Shown: piece after piece, positions 10,116 to 21,785 of the stretch
Numbering within the stretch: position 1 is the stretch's first letter
Layout: the number at the start of each line of letters is the position of its first letter
NCBI RefSeq assembly: GCF_002078875.1
Contig: NC_034415.1
Location: 26,877,083 to 26,941,082 of the forward strand
Source of the DNA: Numida meleagris
Lineage: Eukaryota > Chordata > Aves > Galliformes > Numididae
Reading direction: 5' to 3'
Length of the DNA stretch: 64,000 nt
Program-made: the position numbers and the translations under genes
Notes under the pieces: model-generated
What the model saw: only the letters and a program-made list of their open reading frames with translations
The model's database searches: none
Told to the model about the DNA's origin: nothing

Positions 10116-10997
10116 GGTGCTGATAGCTCACTGGGACAGGACTCGCCACGGGCAAGCTGCTTTGCATAGACAGCTAGTGCCAAGTGACAACTCGCTGGGT
10201 AATTTAAATACTGGGACCTTAGAAAACAGCCCCTCAAACATTTGCCAAACAAAAGCAATCTTTCAAACCTTTGGCTTTACATCTCAGTCGAGGGCCTAAT
10301 TTCCGTATAGAAATTAGTCCTCTGCCCTTAACAAGGAGCTCCTTTATACAGACACCTAACCAGGATTATAAGCATTACAAACATTTGAGGTTAAGAGAAA
10401 GCAGCTTACTTAGCTAATTACATATGGTGGGCATTGCATAATTTAAAAACTGTAAGGCATCTGAGGTGATGGGCAGCATGCAAGTCGCCAAGGGGCTGAT
10501 CCTGTTAAGCGCTAAGCACTGTCTGCGAAGGGCTAGATGCCTTCAGCACCCTCCAAAGCCTGCTTGGCTTTGCTGGAGTCAGGTGAAGTTCGGACAAGGG
10601 AAGCACTGCAAGAGCTCTAGGCTCAACTTAGATGAGAGTTAAAGGAGCTTAAGTTTGAGAGTGAGAACATAGGCTCATGTGCTTGTTGGCTAAAGGAGAG
10701 ATTGGAACTCACTTCTTTTAATCTCCCAGGTTTCTGCAAAGCTCCTCTGAATAAAGCTTCATGCTGTCCAGGGGAAGGCAGCAATGGACCCACAGTGACC
10801 TCCATGTCCGTGAACCACCCTTGTGTCGGCTGCCAATATTTTAGCTTTGACTTGTTTCCAGATCTTTTATATCTGTCTATCTATATGTATGTCACCTCTT
10901 AAAAACTGTACTTCACAAACTACATTTATACTGATGCAGAACTGTCAATAGTGATTTTAAAATGGCTGGCCTAGAAATTATGGTGAGAACGTTAGTA
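10116..10997. other. 5' flank of the P450 gene, no gene recognised
   Basis: Ordinary noncoding sequence that would contain the promoter or first noncoding exon of the P450 gene if it is nearby. Only weak TATA-like sequences and a FOXA-like CCAAACAAAA near 10243 were noticed. No repeat or reading frame was recognised. Confidence 0.4.
10343..10348 (-). promoter_or_regulatory. TATA-like box upstream of the P450 gene (weak candidate)
   Basis: TATAAAGG reads on the minus strand about 330 nt upstream of the ATG. It would serve only if the 5'UTR is unspliced or short. A second weaker candidate, TATTTAAA, lies near 10203-10210. Neither has further support in the sequence. Confidence 0.2.
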
Positions 10998-11267
10998 GGA
11001 CCTGGGTCTGTTCAGCCTGGGGAAAAGAAGACTGAGAGCAGATCTGATTAATGTTTATAAATACCCAAAGGGAGGTGGGACACAAATGGATGAGGCCAGG
11101 CTCTTCTCGGTGGTGCACAGCGATAGAACAAGGAGTAATGGTCTCAAACTTGAACATAGGAAGTTCCATATTGACATGTGGAAGAATTTCTTTATTATAA
11201 GGGTGATGGAGCACTGGAACAGGCTGCCCAGAGAGGTGGCAGAGTCTCCTTCTATGGAGATCAAAGA
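10998..11267 (+). mobile_element. CR1 LINE 3' fragment, 5' half of a split copy
   Basis: The plus-strand translation shows the C-terminal end of CR1 ORF2: [30 protein letters not shown] and [17 protein letters not shown]. The match stops at about 11267, where an opposite-strand CR1 begins. It resumes at about 11967, so the two pieces are one older element interrupted by a younger one. Confidence 0.85.
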
Positions 11268-11966
11268 CTCATAGAATCATAGAATTGCTTAGGTTGGAAA
11301 AGACCTTCAAGATCATCAAGTCCAAACACAACCTAACCGTACTGCTCTAACTCTAACAACCCACCACTAAATCATATCCCTGAGGACCACATCTAAATGA
11401 TTTTTAAACACATTCAGGCATGGTGACACAACTACCACCCTGGGGAGCCTGTTCCAGTGCTTAACAACCCTTTCTGTAAAGAAGTTTTTCCTGATATCCA
11501 ACCTAAACCTCCCCTGGTGCAGCTTGAGGCTATTTCCCTTTGTCCTGTCACCTGTTACCAGTGAGAAGAGACCAGCCCCACTCTCCCTGCAATCACCTTT
11601 CAGGTATTTGAAGAGAGCAATAACGTCTCCCCTCAGCCTCTTCTTCCCCAGACTAAACAGCCCCAGTTCCTTTAGTCTCTCCTCGTAGGGCATATTCTCC
11701 AAGCCCTTCACAAGCCTTGTTGCCCTTCTTTGGACCTGCTCCAGCACCTCAATGTCCTTTCTGTATTGAGGTGCCCAAAACTGAACACAGTACTCGAGGT
11801 GAGGCCTCACCAATGCCGAGTACAGGGGCAGGATTACCTCCCTAATCCTGCTCACCACACCATTCCTGATACCAGCCACGATGCCATTGGCCTTCTTGGC
11901 CACCTGGGCACACTGCTGGCTCATATTCAACTGACTGTCCATCAGCACACCAAGGTCCCTTTCCAT
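11268..11966 (-). mobile_element. CR1 LINE, 5'-truncated, inserted in another CR1
   Basis: The minus strand carries a 199-codon open frame (11367-11966) covering the C-terminal part of the CR1 ORF2 reverse transcriptase: [34 protein letters not shown] and [16 protein letters not shown]. After the stop come a short 3'UTR and the CR1-type 3' end with repeated ATTCTATG units at 11268-11287. The open frame suggests a fairly young copy, but it is 5'-truncated and cannot be autonomous. Confidence 0.93.
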
Positions 11967-12098
11967 CAGGCAGCTTTCCAGATATTCAGGATCCTTCTGG
12001 ATGCCAACCTGTGCAACCTACTGTGGGGAACTGATCTAGCAGGGGGTTTGGACTCAGTGATCTCTTGAGGTCCCTTCCAACCTCTGTGATTCTGAGAT
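11967..12098 (+). mobile_element. CR1 LINE 3' end, second half of the split copy
   Basis: This contains the conserved plus-strand CR1 3' end, with TTGGACTCAGTGATCTC, GGTCCCTTCCAACC and TGTGATTCTGAG. It continues the fragment at 10998-11267 after the nested insertion. Confidence 0.82.
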
Positions 12099-15000
12099 TT
12101 TGTGAATGGTAGATTTTTTATTTTCTTCAACATTTTTTCAGAAGGCTTTAATTTGTTAGAAAAACAAACAAACAACATATATTCATGGGAAGTAATCTTT
12201 GGGCAAAATATGTTGATACTTCTCTAAAGCTTTACTGTCCATGTGATTTACTACCTTATTGACTGCTGTGCCACACACAGCCTGTATGACAGATCTGCAC
12301 TTTAGTTAGCACAGGATTCCTTCTCAAGGGTGAGCCTCACCTGCAACCCAAAACTCTTTGGTTTGAAATATTATTTACGGGTTTCTGGATTGGGCACAAA
12401 ATGTGGATCTGTAATAGGAGAAACATTGCACATCTTTGGTCTGTACTGTACCAACCCTGCAGCACAGCTGTGAGCAGTGGTGGTTGGGCACTCTTTGCTT
12501 GTCCCCTTGCTGGGTGCTCCCTTGCCTGTTTGCATCGCTGCACCCTCGGTGTGGTGAGCTGAGCTGCAGAGGCTAAATCAGGATAGTGGGCTCGTGCTCT
12601 TCATCCTGGCATCGGGGAGATGACTCGGTTGGTGGAGGTGTCAGCCTACAGCATGCTCAAAGGGACTGTGATGATAAGGCGTCAACTTCTGCTAGCCCAG
12701 TTTCACTCCTCTGTTCTTCGCTATGCCATATGATTTGTCAGCATGCACACAGAGTGCAGATCCCTCTACCACTTGTGGCTGCTGTGAATTGGGCTACGTG
12801 CAAAGCCAAGGTGTTAATGTGTTCTTCTGGGTGGTGTTGTGGGGGTGGATGCATCGTGGTTGACAGGAGAAATGTTATTTTTAGCTGGAGGAGCACATTT
12901 TGCATGTACTCACATGTGTCTTGTCAGTCAGAAACCTCATGCCTATTACTTTGCCTTGAAGCTTCCCATGTCCAAATGCATCTCTTCACAAAGTCCCTAA
13001 CTTGCTAGATTTACTAAAAACTAGGGACGAGCACTCCAGCATTACCACGCCTCTCCTACTCTTGGTAGGCAATAACACCTGCAAGTTACCATACTGCATT
13101 GCAACAGTGCTGTTTTGGGCCCCAGCTTTTAATCAAATCAGAGCACAGTGATGTGTAAATCCCCAAAGAACTCAGGAAGTCACAGCACTACGGCGTATGG
13201 GCAAGGAGAAAGCGTTGGACAATTCTTATTTCTGCAAAACCCTGTAACATCCTGGTCACCTGGAAGGTAAACCTGTGTCCCTGGGCAGCACCCAAAACAC
13301 AGGAATATAGACCTTTTGTTGTCATAATAGCCAAAATTTGAATTAATGCAGGGTAAGGATGGTATGCCATCACCTAATAGGGAGCAGGATGTAAAGCCAC
13401 CTTCCCCATTTCCTCCTAGAATGCTCTTCTAACCACAGTATAAAATTTTTGGCCACCTCACCTGAGCTTGTGGTTATCGGGCAGAGAGACACACTGTGCC
13501 ATATTGCATGGACACACACCCATCACTGCTTAAATATTAAGGCATCTTGATCAGCCAACAGACAGAAATTGGCCCATATGCTTTGTACCTTCTTCCCTGG
13601 CTAGATGTCTAACTGTGTGCAGAAGGTTTTGAAACACAAAGAGAAACATTCTGTTAAAAACTCAATTACCATTTGTTTTTCAAGATATAGTATCCCATTA
13701 TTTTTTCCAGAGAAGTGAAATTCAATAAGGTTACAACAGAATGTAGTCCAACAGTTACCGTACTTCCAGAGCATTATTTAAGCTACAGAATTTCTTAATG
13801 ATTAGAAACATATGTAGGAAAAATCACATGCAAAATGAGAATGACTGGAGACAATTTTCCCCCTGAACACTTTTTTGCAGTCGAGTCACAGCTCTGCGGT
13901 TCCCTTTGCAGCCTGCACGACCTCCAAGGGACACGGTTGGTTGGGATGCCCACTTGGCCATGCCAACCAACAGGCCCAGAAAAGTCAGAGGAACCAGGGA
14001 ATATTTTGCTGCTTCTTTCTTTCTCACATCAGACCCCAAAAAGCGTTTTTGCTGGTGAATGGCAGCAGCCACCCTGCTGCGTGCGTGGGGCCGCGTCCCA
14101 AAGGGCTTTGTGCACGCACAGCTGCCGCTTCGTGATCCAACCCAGGTGAGTCCAAATGGACCCAGAGGCGATGGCGGCTTTGGACATTCATTTCCTTTTA
14201 GGATTTGCATTATTGGATCTGGTGAAATCTATGGGAGATTCGTAATTGAAGAAAGCGAGGAACTGCAAGTCCTGCAGCACTCATACCTCCTGGAGCTATC
14301 TCTGGAGTATGTGCTTGAACCCAGTGCTAAAAGGGGGAAAAGCCAAAGTTCCACATTTGAGGTGACTTCACCAGGACAAAAGCACACCCATGGGAGCTCA
14401 GGGCTCAAATATCTCTGGGAACTGGACTCCAAGCCCCAAAATCAGGGAAGAGAGTCCCTCTTTACTGCTATGTGTGCATGGCAAATACTCAAGCATCTCC
14501 AGTTTTACATCTTCTCTTTTTCCTATCTGGACGTAGATGCAAATGTTCTCCCATGTACCTCTCCCTTATTACCTCCTGGCCATAGTGGAGCTTCCAGAAT
14601 GGATTAAAGCTGTAAAGCTGATGGCTGTCACTGCGAATGGTTAAACTGAGGTGTTCTGAGCCTAAGCTGAGCATATCTATACGAGTATATACGAGTATAT
14701 CTATGAAGTGGATCCCAGTGCAACCAAGGAAGGTGTCCAGAGGATGGCACAGTTGGTTCCTTTCTGTAACAGACCAATATTTCCCTTTTCTGCCATAGAA
14801 GACAGTTGTGCTGAAGGGATTTTCTTCACATTTCTCAGCTGGATAATTAAACACAGGTAGCAGGAAGCACGTGGGGACCCCTGCCTGTGCCTCCACACCC
14901 CAAACACCTCCGATTTTTGGCCTTCGGGACAAGATTTTGTTCTCTTTGCTGCAATGCTTTTGCCAGCTCCATGCAGCGATGCACCCACATGGCTACATAG

Positions 15001-16885
15001 AGTCAGATTTGGGGGTGCTGGGCCGTGCTCAGCATTGGGTTCCTGCATCAGAGCTCTTCCTTTGGCTCTCGGTAAACCTCTGAAATTCTCTCCTTCCTAA
15101 GATGCACCTTTTCAATATTCACAGAGAAGAGTACAGTCACATATTCCTCTCAAAGCCACAAGGACTTGACTAGAGCTAAAATGTCATTTATGTACATATC
15201 ACAAGCGTTTTTCTAGGCACAGATGTCTTTCTGGTGCCAATATGCTGTTTATGTACTTATCTGTCACAAGCACATGTCTACATACATATGCCCTGCTGGC
15301 AGAGGCACAGAGCATTTTGAAACTCTTATTAGACTGCTAATGAATAATACGCATACAAAGGAGAAAACAGAAGGTGGATCTATCAGGAACAGCCTCTTTC
15401 TTAACTACCTTTTAATTGTAGGAGAGGAAGAAAAGAGATGAATTTTGATATGTTGGCATCTGCGAAGGCCTGGTTAGCAGCACCGAACGCCATCGTTTTA
15501 AAAGCGGATTTTTCACAGGTTTGGGTATTTGGGGGAGAGAGGGAGGGGGGGGATTTTTTTTTTTTTTTAAAAGAAAAAAAACCCACAAAATTTTGACACT
15601 GAGAGTATTGCAAATCCTGGTGCCAATGATGTACGATAGTGTGATTGTCACCATGGAATGCTGAAAAGCCCGAGCAGCTGTTTGGCATATTGACAGTGCG
15701 AATTCGGAGCGTTTTAAATGCAAATGACAGTATTCAATTGATCGCACGAAAACAATGGGTCATAGCCTTACCTTTCCTTGGCTGCGCTCTGAATAATCAG
15801 TCTGCAAATCCATGCACAATGGGGATATTGTACGCGTTCTGGGGATTTTGTTCCCCGCGTACATGGGGGTCGGTGCAATGCCTCTTTTTGGGCAGAGCTG
15901 AAAAGAGGTTCTGCTGCACGGTCCCGAGCATGGGGTGAGGTGGTGAAAGGGGCATAATTTGCCCCAAATCCACCACGTCCTAAGTGTCAGCCTGTTTTTC
16001 TTCACTTCTATCCTTTCCTGCTTGCCCTTTAATCATTCCCAAGGGTGGCTGGCTTTCTGCCTGACTTGTCTCCATTATACCCTGCTGCAATCAATATGGC
16101 AAGCAGAAATCAGCGGGAGAAGGCATATTCTGCTCTCAGTGAGAGCCAGTGGGAGGGAAAGAGATCAGGCCAGCCAGCTGCAACCTCGGCCCAGCAGGCA
16201 AACCAAAATCCAGCCCACAAAGCTGCCGCCGGACGCCTCGGTCTTACTTCTCCCACCATGTCCCCTGCCTGCAGCGAGCAGCAGGTAAAGGTCTGTCCTC
16301 TCCCAGCCCAGAGCAGTAGGGAGGGTAAGCAGGAAAACCTGCCCACGGGGGAATTTGCACTGAAAACAGACTTCGCAGTGGAGGAAAGTAGGAGGAGAGG
16401 GGTCCTCCCGATGCTGAAAGCTCTAGGAATGGGAACCCAAATTGTCATCATGGGCAGGACTGACACGAGCTGAGCATCCCGTGGCTGGTTTAGGTCTCCA
16501 GGGCTGGCCACATGGTGAAAGGAAGGCAACCACTGTCACTCCTGAGTATCTCTGTCCAGAGATTTTCTAGACCCACTTTTCTTTAGAAATAAAGGTAAAA
16601 GAGATCCAGGAGTACCTTGGGGTGAAGACACCACCCAGACTGTGCCACCAGCCCATGGAGGTAGGGGTTCACCATCAGCATCAGTGTGAGATCTCCCTTG
16701 AAGAATTTTGATTAATTTGGTGGATTTCTTCCCTGTCCTTATTTTGTCAGCCTGAAAGAGCCTTCTCAGAACCACAAAGCTGAGCTTCACTGCCTCCCTT
16801 CATGCCTCCACTCACCCTTCTGCGGTTTTAGTCATGAGCTTTGGGGGTCCAAGCTTTTGGATCTCCTTGCCTCCTGGGTGTCACT
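12099..16885. other. Intergenic, no gene recognised
   Basis: Unique-looking noncoding sequence. Features noticed: an imperfect local duplication around 15181-15280 (two TTATGTAC...CACAAGC units), a short TATACGAGTA tandem near 14677-14700, and a G-run/T-run low-complexity block at 15541-15590. A 182-codon open frame at 14059-14607 shows no recognisable domain and is probably chance. Confidence 0.4.
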
Positions 16886-16992
16886 GGAGTTGGAAGGGAC
16901 CTCTAAATGCCACCTGGTCCATCTCCCCTGCAATGAACAGGGACACCAACTGTTCCATCAGGTGTTCAGAACCCATTCAGCCTGATGTTCTG
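16886..16992 (-). mobile_element. CR1 LINE 3' fragment
   Basis: The reverse complement of a CR1 3' end: GAGTTGGAAGGGACCTCTA, then CTGCAATGAACAGGGACACC. It is the same subfamily, in opposite orientation, as the copy at 18804-18943. Confidence 0.8.
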
Positions 16993-18803
16993 ATGGCTGA
17001 TGTTCTTTAAAACTCCGAGTGGGGATCTACATGGTGGTCTCCAAGAAACTACTTTCTCTCTAATTTGCCAGTTAGAAAATATTCCATTTTAAATGGGGAT
17101 GTTAATGAGGAGCTGAGGGTTGGCTGGTATCGTCAGCTCAGAGGCTTCACATTTTTTTTCAGGTTTTCCTGATCTTTCCCAGAAATTTGGCACATACATG
17201 CTGCACAGGTATGAAAATCAGCTGAATTCTGTAACTGGTTAAATTACACTGATTTCAGTGTCCAGCCTTCCCATCTCTGAAGGAAGGCAATGAGTAAAAC
17301 CCAGCATCATTATGATGTTTGCCTTTCTAAGATAAATCTGTTTACCTGTTAAACAGACACATTAAAAAGCAATCAGCCAATAGAAATAATTAGTTACAAT
17401 GTAGGCACGCGATTTGCTAAGCCTCTGGAACAGGGCATTTTCTTGCTTAGCTTGAACTCATTGCTGATGGATGCTTGGTGAAAGGTCTTGGAGTCTGTGT
17501 GCTCAGCTAAACGCTGGGGAGAAAGAAAATGATTACTTCGGAGAGACATTGCTCAAGTCAGCTCTGCAAGAAATTCATCACCAACAGCATTGGCACCGCA
17601 CATGAGCAGCAGCAAATAGAAACTGAGCTGCAGAAAGTAACAAAGTGAAGGAGGGGAATGCCACATACCATGAGCATGGGGGAGTGCATCGTTACCCAAA
17701 GGGAGGGTGTTCCTTTTTAGAAAGCTTTTGTTCGGTTAAAGGCAGTGCTCATGGGGGAGATTTATTTGTGAACAGAAAGCCTTTCTTTCCTGTGAACAAA
17801 GAGAACTAAACCCAAATTGGTAATGGATAAACTTTCTATCAAACTATTTAAAGTTTATTATTATTTGAGCTTGCTATCACACAGGCAGGCCTGGCCTCTG
17901 GTACCTGAGAGCTCAAAAACCAAACAGTTATCTTTGGAAGGAAATGTGCAGCTTATTTCTGTTTAGCTCCAAGTGTCCAGAAGGACGTGGTAAGAGCAAG
18001 AGTAGGGGATGCTGTGGAGCCAGTGCTTGGTCTGAGTCCTTCTGAAGGTGACCAGGAATTGGGGTCTCCTTTGCACCAAAGAATTTTTGTGAGATGTTTT
18101 ACCTGAAGGGTGGAGCACAGAAGTCTGCAAAGTCTCATGAATGGACAAGAAGCACTCAGCTTCCTCTTGAATAGGAAAAAAAACCCACACTGTTTACACA
18201 TAGCTCTCCTGCTTAGCACATCTGGAGCAAAAGAGATGTCTGCGTTTAGCTAAACTCAGGGTTTGATCTCATTCTTTCAGGAGGAGGAGGATAACAATAA
18301 AAGCACTCTGTAGTTATTGCTTATGATAACAGCATCAGTAGAATTTTTCCAATCTTCCTCCTGCTGGCAAATGGTAGAAGGCAAAAGTCTTGTGGAGACA
18401 GAATGAATAAAAACAAAATTTCTTGCAGAAGACTGGAAAACTTTCTCAAAGCATTTTTCTTTAAAATTAACCACATGATTTACAAGCTTATTATTAGTTT
18501 CTCCCCCTCCTCCTTTACACAAAAAGAGAAATTTAAAAAGTGTAGATTAGCACATTTTTGGATGTCCTCCAAGCTTTCCGTTGCCCCGCAGAAAGGGTTA
18601 CTTTGACAAATCAAAGATCCCTTTTTGGGTGGCCTGGAGAGATGCAAATCTGTGCTCTTTGGGGCAGAAATGACAGCTCCTCGAGGAGCGCTTCCTTGCG
18701 TCTCTCAGACATTTACAGAGAGACAAACGCAGTGCAGCTTCTGATTGAGCTTCAATAAAACACTGTCTGGACTTTCCTGAGAACTTCTCCCAGTTAAGGG
18801 CTC
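16993..18803. other. Intergenic, no gene recognised
   Basis: Noncoding, moderately A/T-rich sequence. A short inverted repeat (TCTGTTTA / TAAACAGA) lies near 17337-17357. No coding exon or repeat family was recognised. Confidence 0.4.
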
Positions 18804-18943
18804 TGTCCCTGCAGACACCCGAGGTCAGGCTGGACATGGCTCTGAGCACCTGATGGAGCTGTAAGTTTCCCTGTTCATTGCAGGAGAGTTGAGCCAGATC
18901 GCCTTTAGAGGTCCCTTCCAACTCAGATAATCCTTTGATTGCA
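18804..18943 (+). mobile_element. CR1 LINE 3' fragment
   Basis: The plus strand reads GGACATGGCTCTGAGCACCTG, CCCTGTTCATTGCAGG, then GAGGTCCCTTCCAACTCAG and a degenerate ATTCTATG-type end. This is a CR1 3'UTR. A 232-codon minus-strand open frame across it is spurious. Confidence 0.82.
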
Positions 18944-21267
18944 TAAGCATGGGCTGGGAGCTGCCTTGGTGTAAAGCAAACAAAGGCGATGACTGAGCCT
19001 TTATTTAAGATCCAGGTGCTATAGGACAAGATATTAAGGGAAAAAAGAATGAACTCACCCCTCCCAGCAACCGTTTGAAGGAAAGGGTGAGCTGAGGAGT
19101 GGGGTCTTCTCTGGTTTGAATCCTCTCGCAGTGGTGAAAGAAGCAGGAAACGGAAGGGGGAGGAAGCCTGCACAGGAGCTCTGACTGAACACGCACTGCC
19201 AGAGGCACAGCCGGGGCATAGCTGAGGTGAGGGGGAGGAAGGAAGGGTGGATTTAGGCTCCCCCCACCCGCTCCGGGCACCCAGGTGCCCACTCATTGGT
19301 TCAGGAGGTGACCTGGCAATTCCACTCCACTCTCAGAAGCTACCACAGGTTTTTCAGTAAAAGGAGTTCTTGGTAGGAGTGTGAGACTATCTTCAGTGGG
19401 GGCCAACACTGTAAACAATTTATCTGGTGGCAATTCGTTCTTCGTTCTGTGCTGCCATGTATTTTTCTGGTAGCAAAGTGTCCTCTTTTGCAAAAAAACT
19501 TACGTGTGTACACTGACTCACCGTGTTGGCCAACAGCAGTACAACTGGAAGTGTCACCCACACCTATGGCACCAAGGTGGACCTCCTAATGCCAGCCATG
19601 GGGCATCCTGGGTTTCTCACCAGGCTTTGGCCAAAGGGCCACCAGTGATCGCCATGTATCCAGCAATGACTCCTCATGGCTTCAAAGCATATGGTCACAT
19701 CAAGGGATTAAAACGTGTATTGGAAGGCTAAATAGGTCAGTGGCAAAAGCACACAGAGTGGCTCAGAGAGGCAGTGTAAGAACAAATCAAACCACACTGA
19801 AAGAAACAATTGTCCTGGAATGGAAAAATATATATATATTCACTTAAAGGCAATCTTCGTAAACAGGTTGAGCAAGACTATGAGGCTGGAGGAACAGATG
19901 GGAAAATGGAACAAACAGATGGAAAAATTCTATTTCCGAAAAAAATTCTATTTGTAAAGCTATAGCTACTTTCAATGAATGCTTCTATGATAGAGAGCTG
20001 AGGCATCAGAAGATTCGTAACAAGGCAATAAATTCATACATGAATCGAATGGCAGGTGTTTTAGGTAGGTGAGCAAGGTCTTTCTCAAACAGCCACCTTC
20101 ATTATTTTTCCATACTTAATGCTTCCATCCACGTGGATGGTTTGCTGTACTTACAGGTTATTACTCCAAGATTAAAAAAATAACTTACAGCATTTCATTA
20201 ACTATTGCTAGGTAGAAAAAGAGGAAGATCACCCTGCTCTCTGCCACCTCATTGGAGGAGAGGAGTGGATCTGAGCTCACCGACACCCGCAGAAAAGTCC
20301 ACCAACTTCACGGGGAGCAACTGCACTTCTGCTGATGTCAGTCCTTGGGCAGTTGTCCTTGAAGTTACAGAGGGGAACAGCATGAGAAAAAAGGGAGGAG
20401 ATGTCTGGGAGATGGGCAGCTGGAGCTGGGAAAGCAGTGTTAATAGGTGGGGGGGGGGGGTTAAGCCTTCTGATTGCAGCTTCGCAGCTGCAAGAGGGGA
20501 GAGAAGTGCTCCACTCCTCACTTCAGGTCGTTTAAGTTGGCGCTGGGCTTTTAAGGACTCTGTCCCATATCTGGGTCTTAGCAGCTTTGCCCACATGTCT
20601 TGCTGCTGGTATCTCTGGGACTCACAAAAGCGTCTTTAGTGCTGAAGTAAGTTCCCCTCTGAGGAGGGGCTGTCAGAGACGGACGCTAATGTCATTAGCA
20701 GGTTACAAGGGGGAAACGAGAGAATTTGCTGCAGATCCTCATTTCCATAATCTTGCCTCGCCATCCTCGTTGTCAGCTCTTAACCTCAAATCCTTCACCT
20801 CCAAATCTGTGGCATCATTGACCTCGGGGATTTGCTTTCAAACTGACTTCTGGTTTTAGGGAATCTAATCGAGGCTCCTTGTGACAGAAGACAAACTTGG
20901 TCTTTGCACCCAAATGTGAAAGACGGGCCCAGAGTGCAAGCAAAATCTTGCAATCATTTTTTCAAGCCATCTGCCCATCTGCAGTCCCATAACAATATCC
21001 GTTCAGTGCTGGCTTCCCTCTCTCTCTCACAGGAATAAAGAAATTACCATAAACAAAGCAGATCAAGGGCCTGTTTAAGCCAAATGCAGCCCAGACACAT
21101 TGCTTCAGAAGGGGAAAACAAGATCTGCAGGGGAAGTTTCTTCCTACCTGCCAGTGACTCCAGCAATACCAGACACTGTGATTTGGAGCAGGTGTGTGCA
21201 TGGGCACTTGGTTTCCAGGGTATTTCTGTGGCAAAGGAAAGTGAGCACCACAAAAGACATTTGGCCA
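18944..21267. other. Intergenic, no gene recognised
   Basis: Noncoding. It contains a 12-base G run at 20449-20460 and a small duplication (AAAAATTCTATTT twice) near 19923-19952. No exon was supported. Confidence 0.4.
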
Positions 21268-21785
21268 AGAAAAAGAAAAAGGAAAAGAGAAATAAAAAGG
21301 AAAAGAGAAATAAAAAGGAAAAGAGAAAGAAAAAGAAAAAGGAAAAGAAAAAGGAAAAGAAAGAGAAAGAAAGAGAAAGAAAGAAAAAGGGAAAGAGAAA
21401 AAGAAAAAGAAGGAAAAGAAGAAGGAAAAAAGAAAAGAAAAAAACAGAAGAAGAAAAGGAAAAAGGAAACAATAGAATAAGGAAAAGAACAAGAAAAAGG
21501 AGAAAAAGGGAAAGAAAATAAGAAAAAGAAAAAACAAAAAAGTGAGAATAAGAAAAATAAAAAGAAAAAAGGAAAAGGAAAAAAGAAAACAAAAAAGAAA
21601 AAAACAAAGGAAAAGAAAAAGAAAAAGAAAAGAAAAAGAAAAGAAAGATAAAAGAAGAAAAAGAAAAGAAAAAAGGAAAATAAAAAGAAAAAAGGAAAAG
21701 GAAAAGAAAAGAAAAAAGGAAAAGGAAAAGAAAAGAAAAAGGAAAAGAAAAAGAAAAGGGAAAAGAAAAAAAGAAAAAATAAATG
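21268..21785. repeat. Long purine-only tract, (GAAA/GGAAAA)n, about 520 bp
   Basis: The plus strand is almost entirely A and G, built from irregular GAAAA, GGAAAA and GAAAGA units. Rare exceptions are T in AATAAA-like units and a few C. Open frames of 84-339 codons running through it (Lys/Arg/Glu-rich on plus, Phe/Ser/Leu-rich on minus) arise from composition alone. Tracts like this can form triplex DNA. Confidence 0.95.

Noticed and set aside
9920..10258. A 112-codon minus-strand frame overlapping P450 exon 1
   Set aside because: It is an out-of-frame shadow of exon 1 and its 5' flank; only its internal ATG at 10039 matters, as an uORF.
14059..14607. A 182-codon plus-strand open frame
   Set aside because: No domain, signal or family resemblance; it is within the range expected by chance in 54 kb of noncoding DNA.
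18598..19296. A 232-codon minus-strand open frame
   Set aside because: It runs across a CR1 3' fragment in the opposite orientation and has no recognisable similarity.
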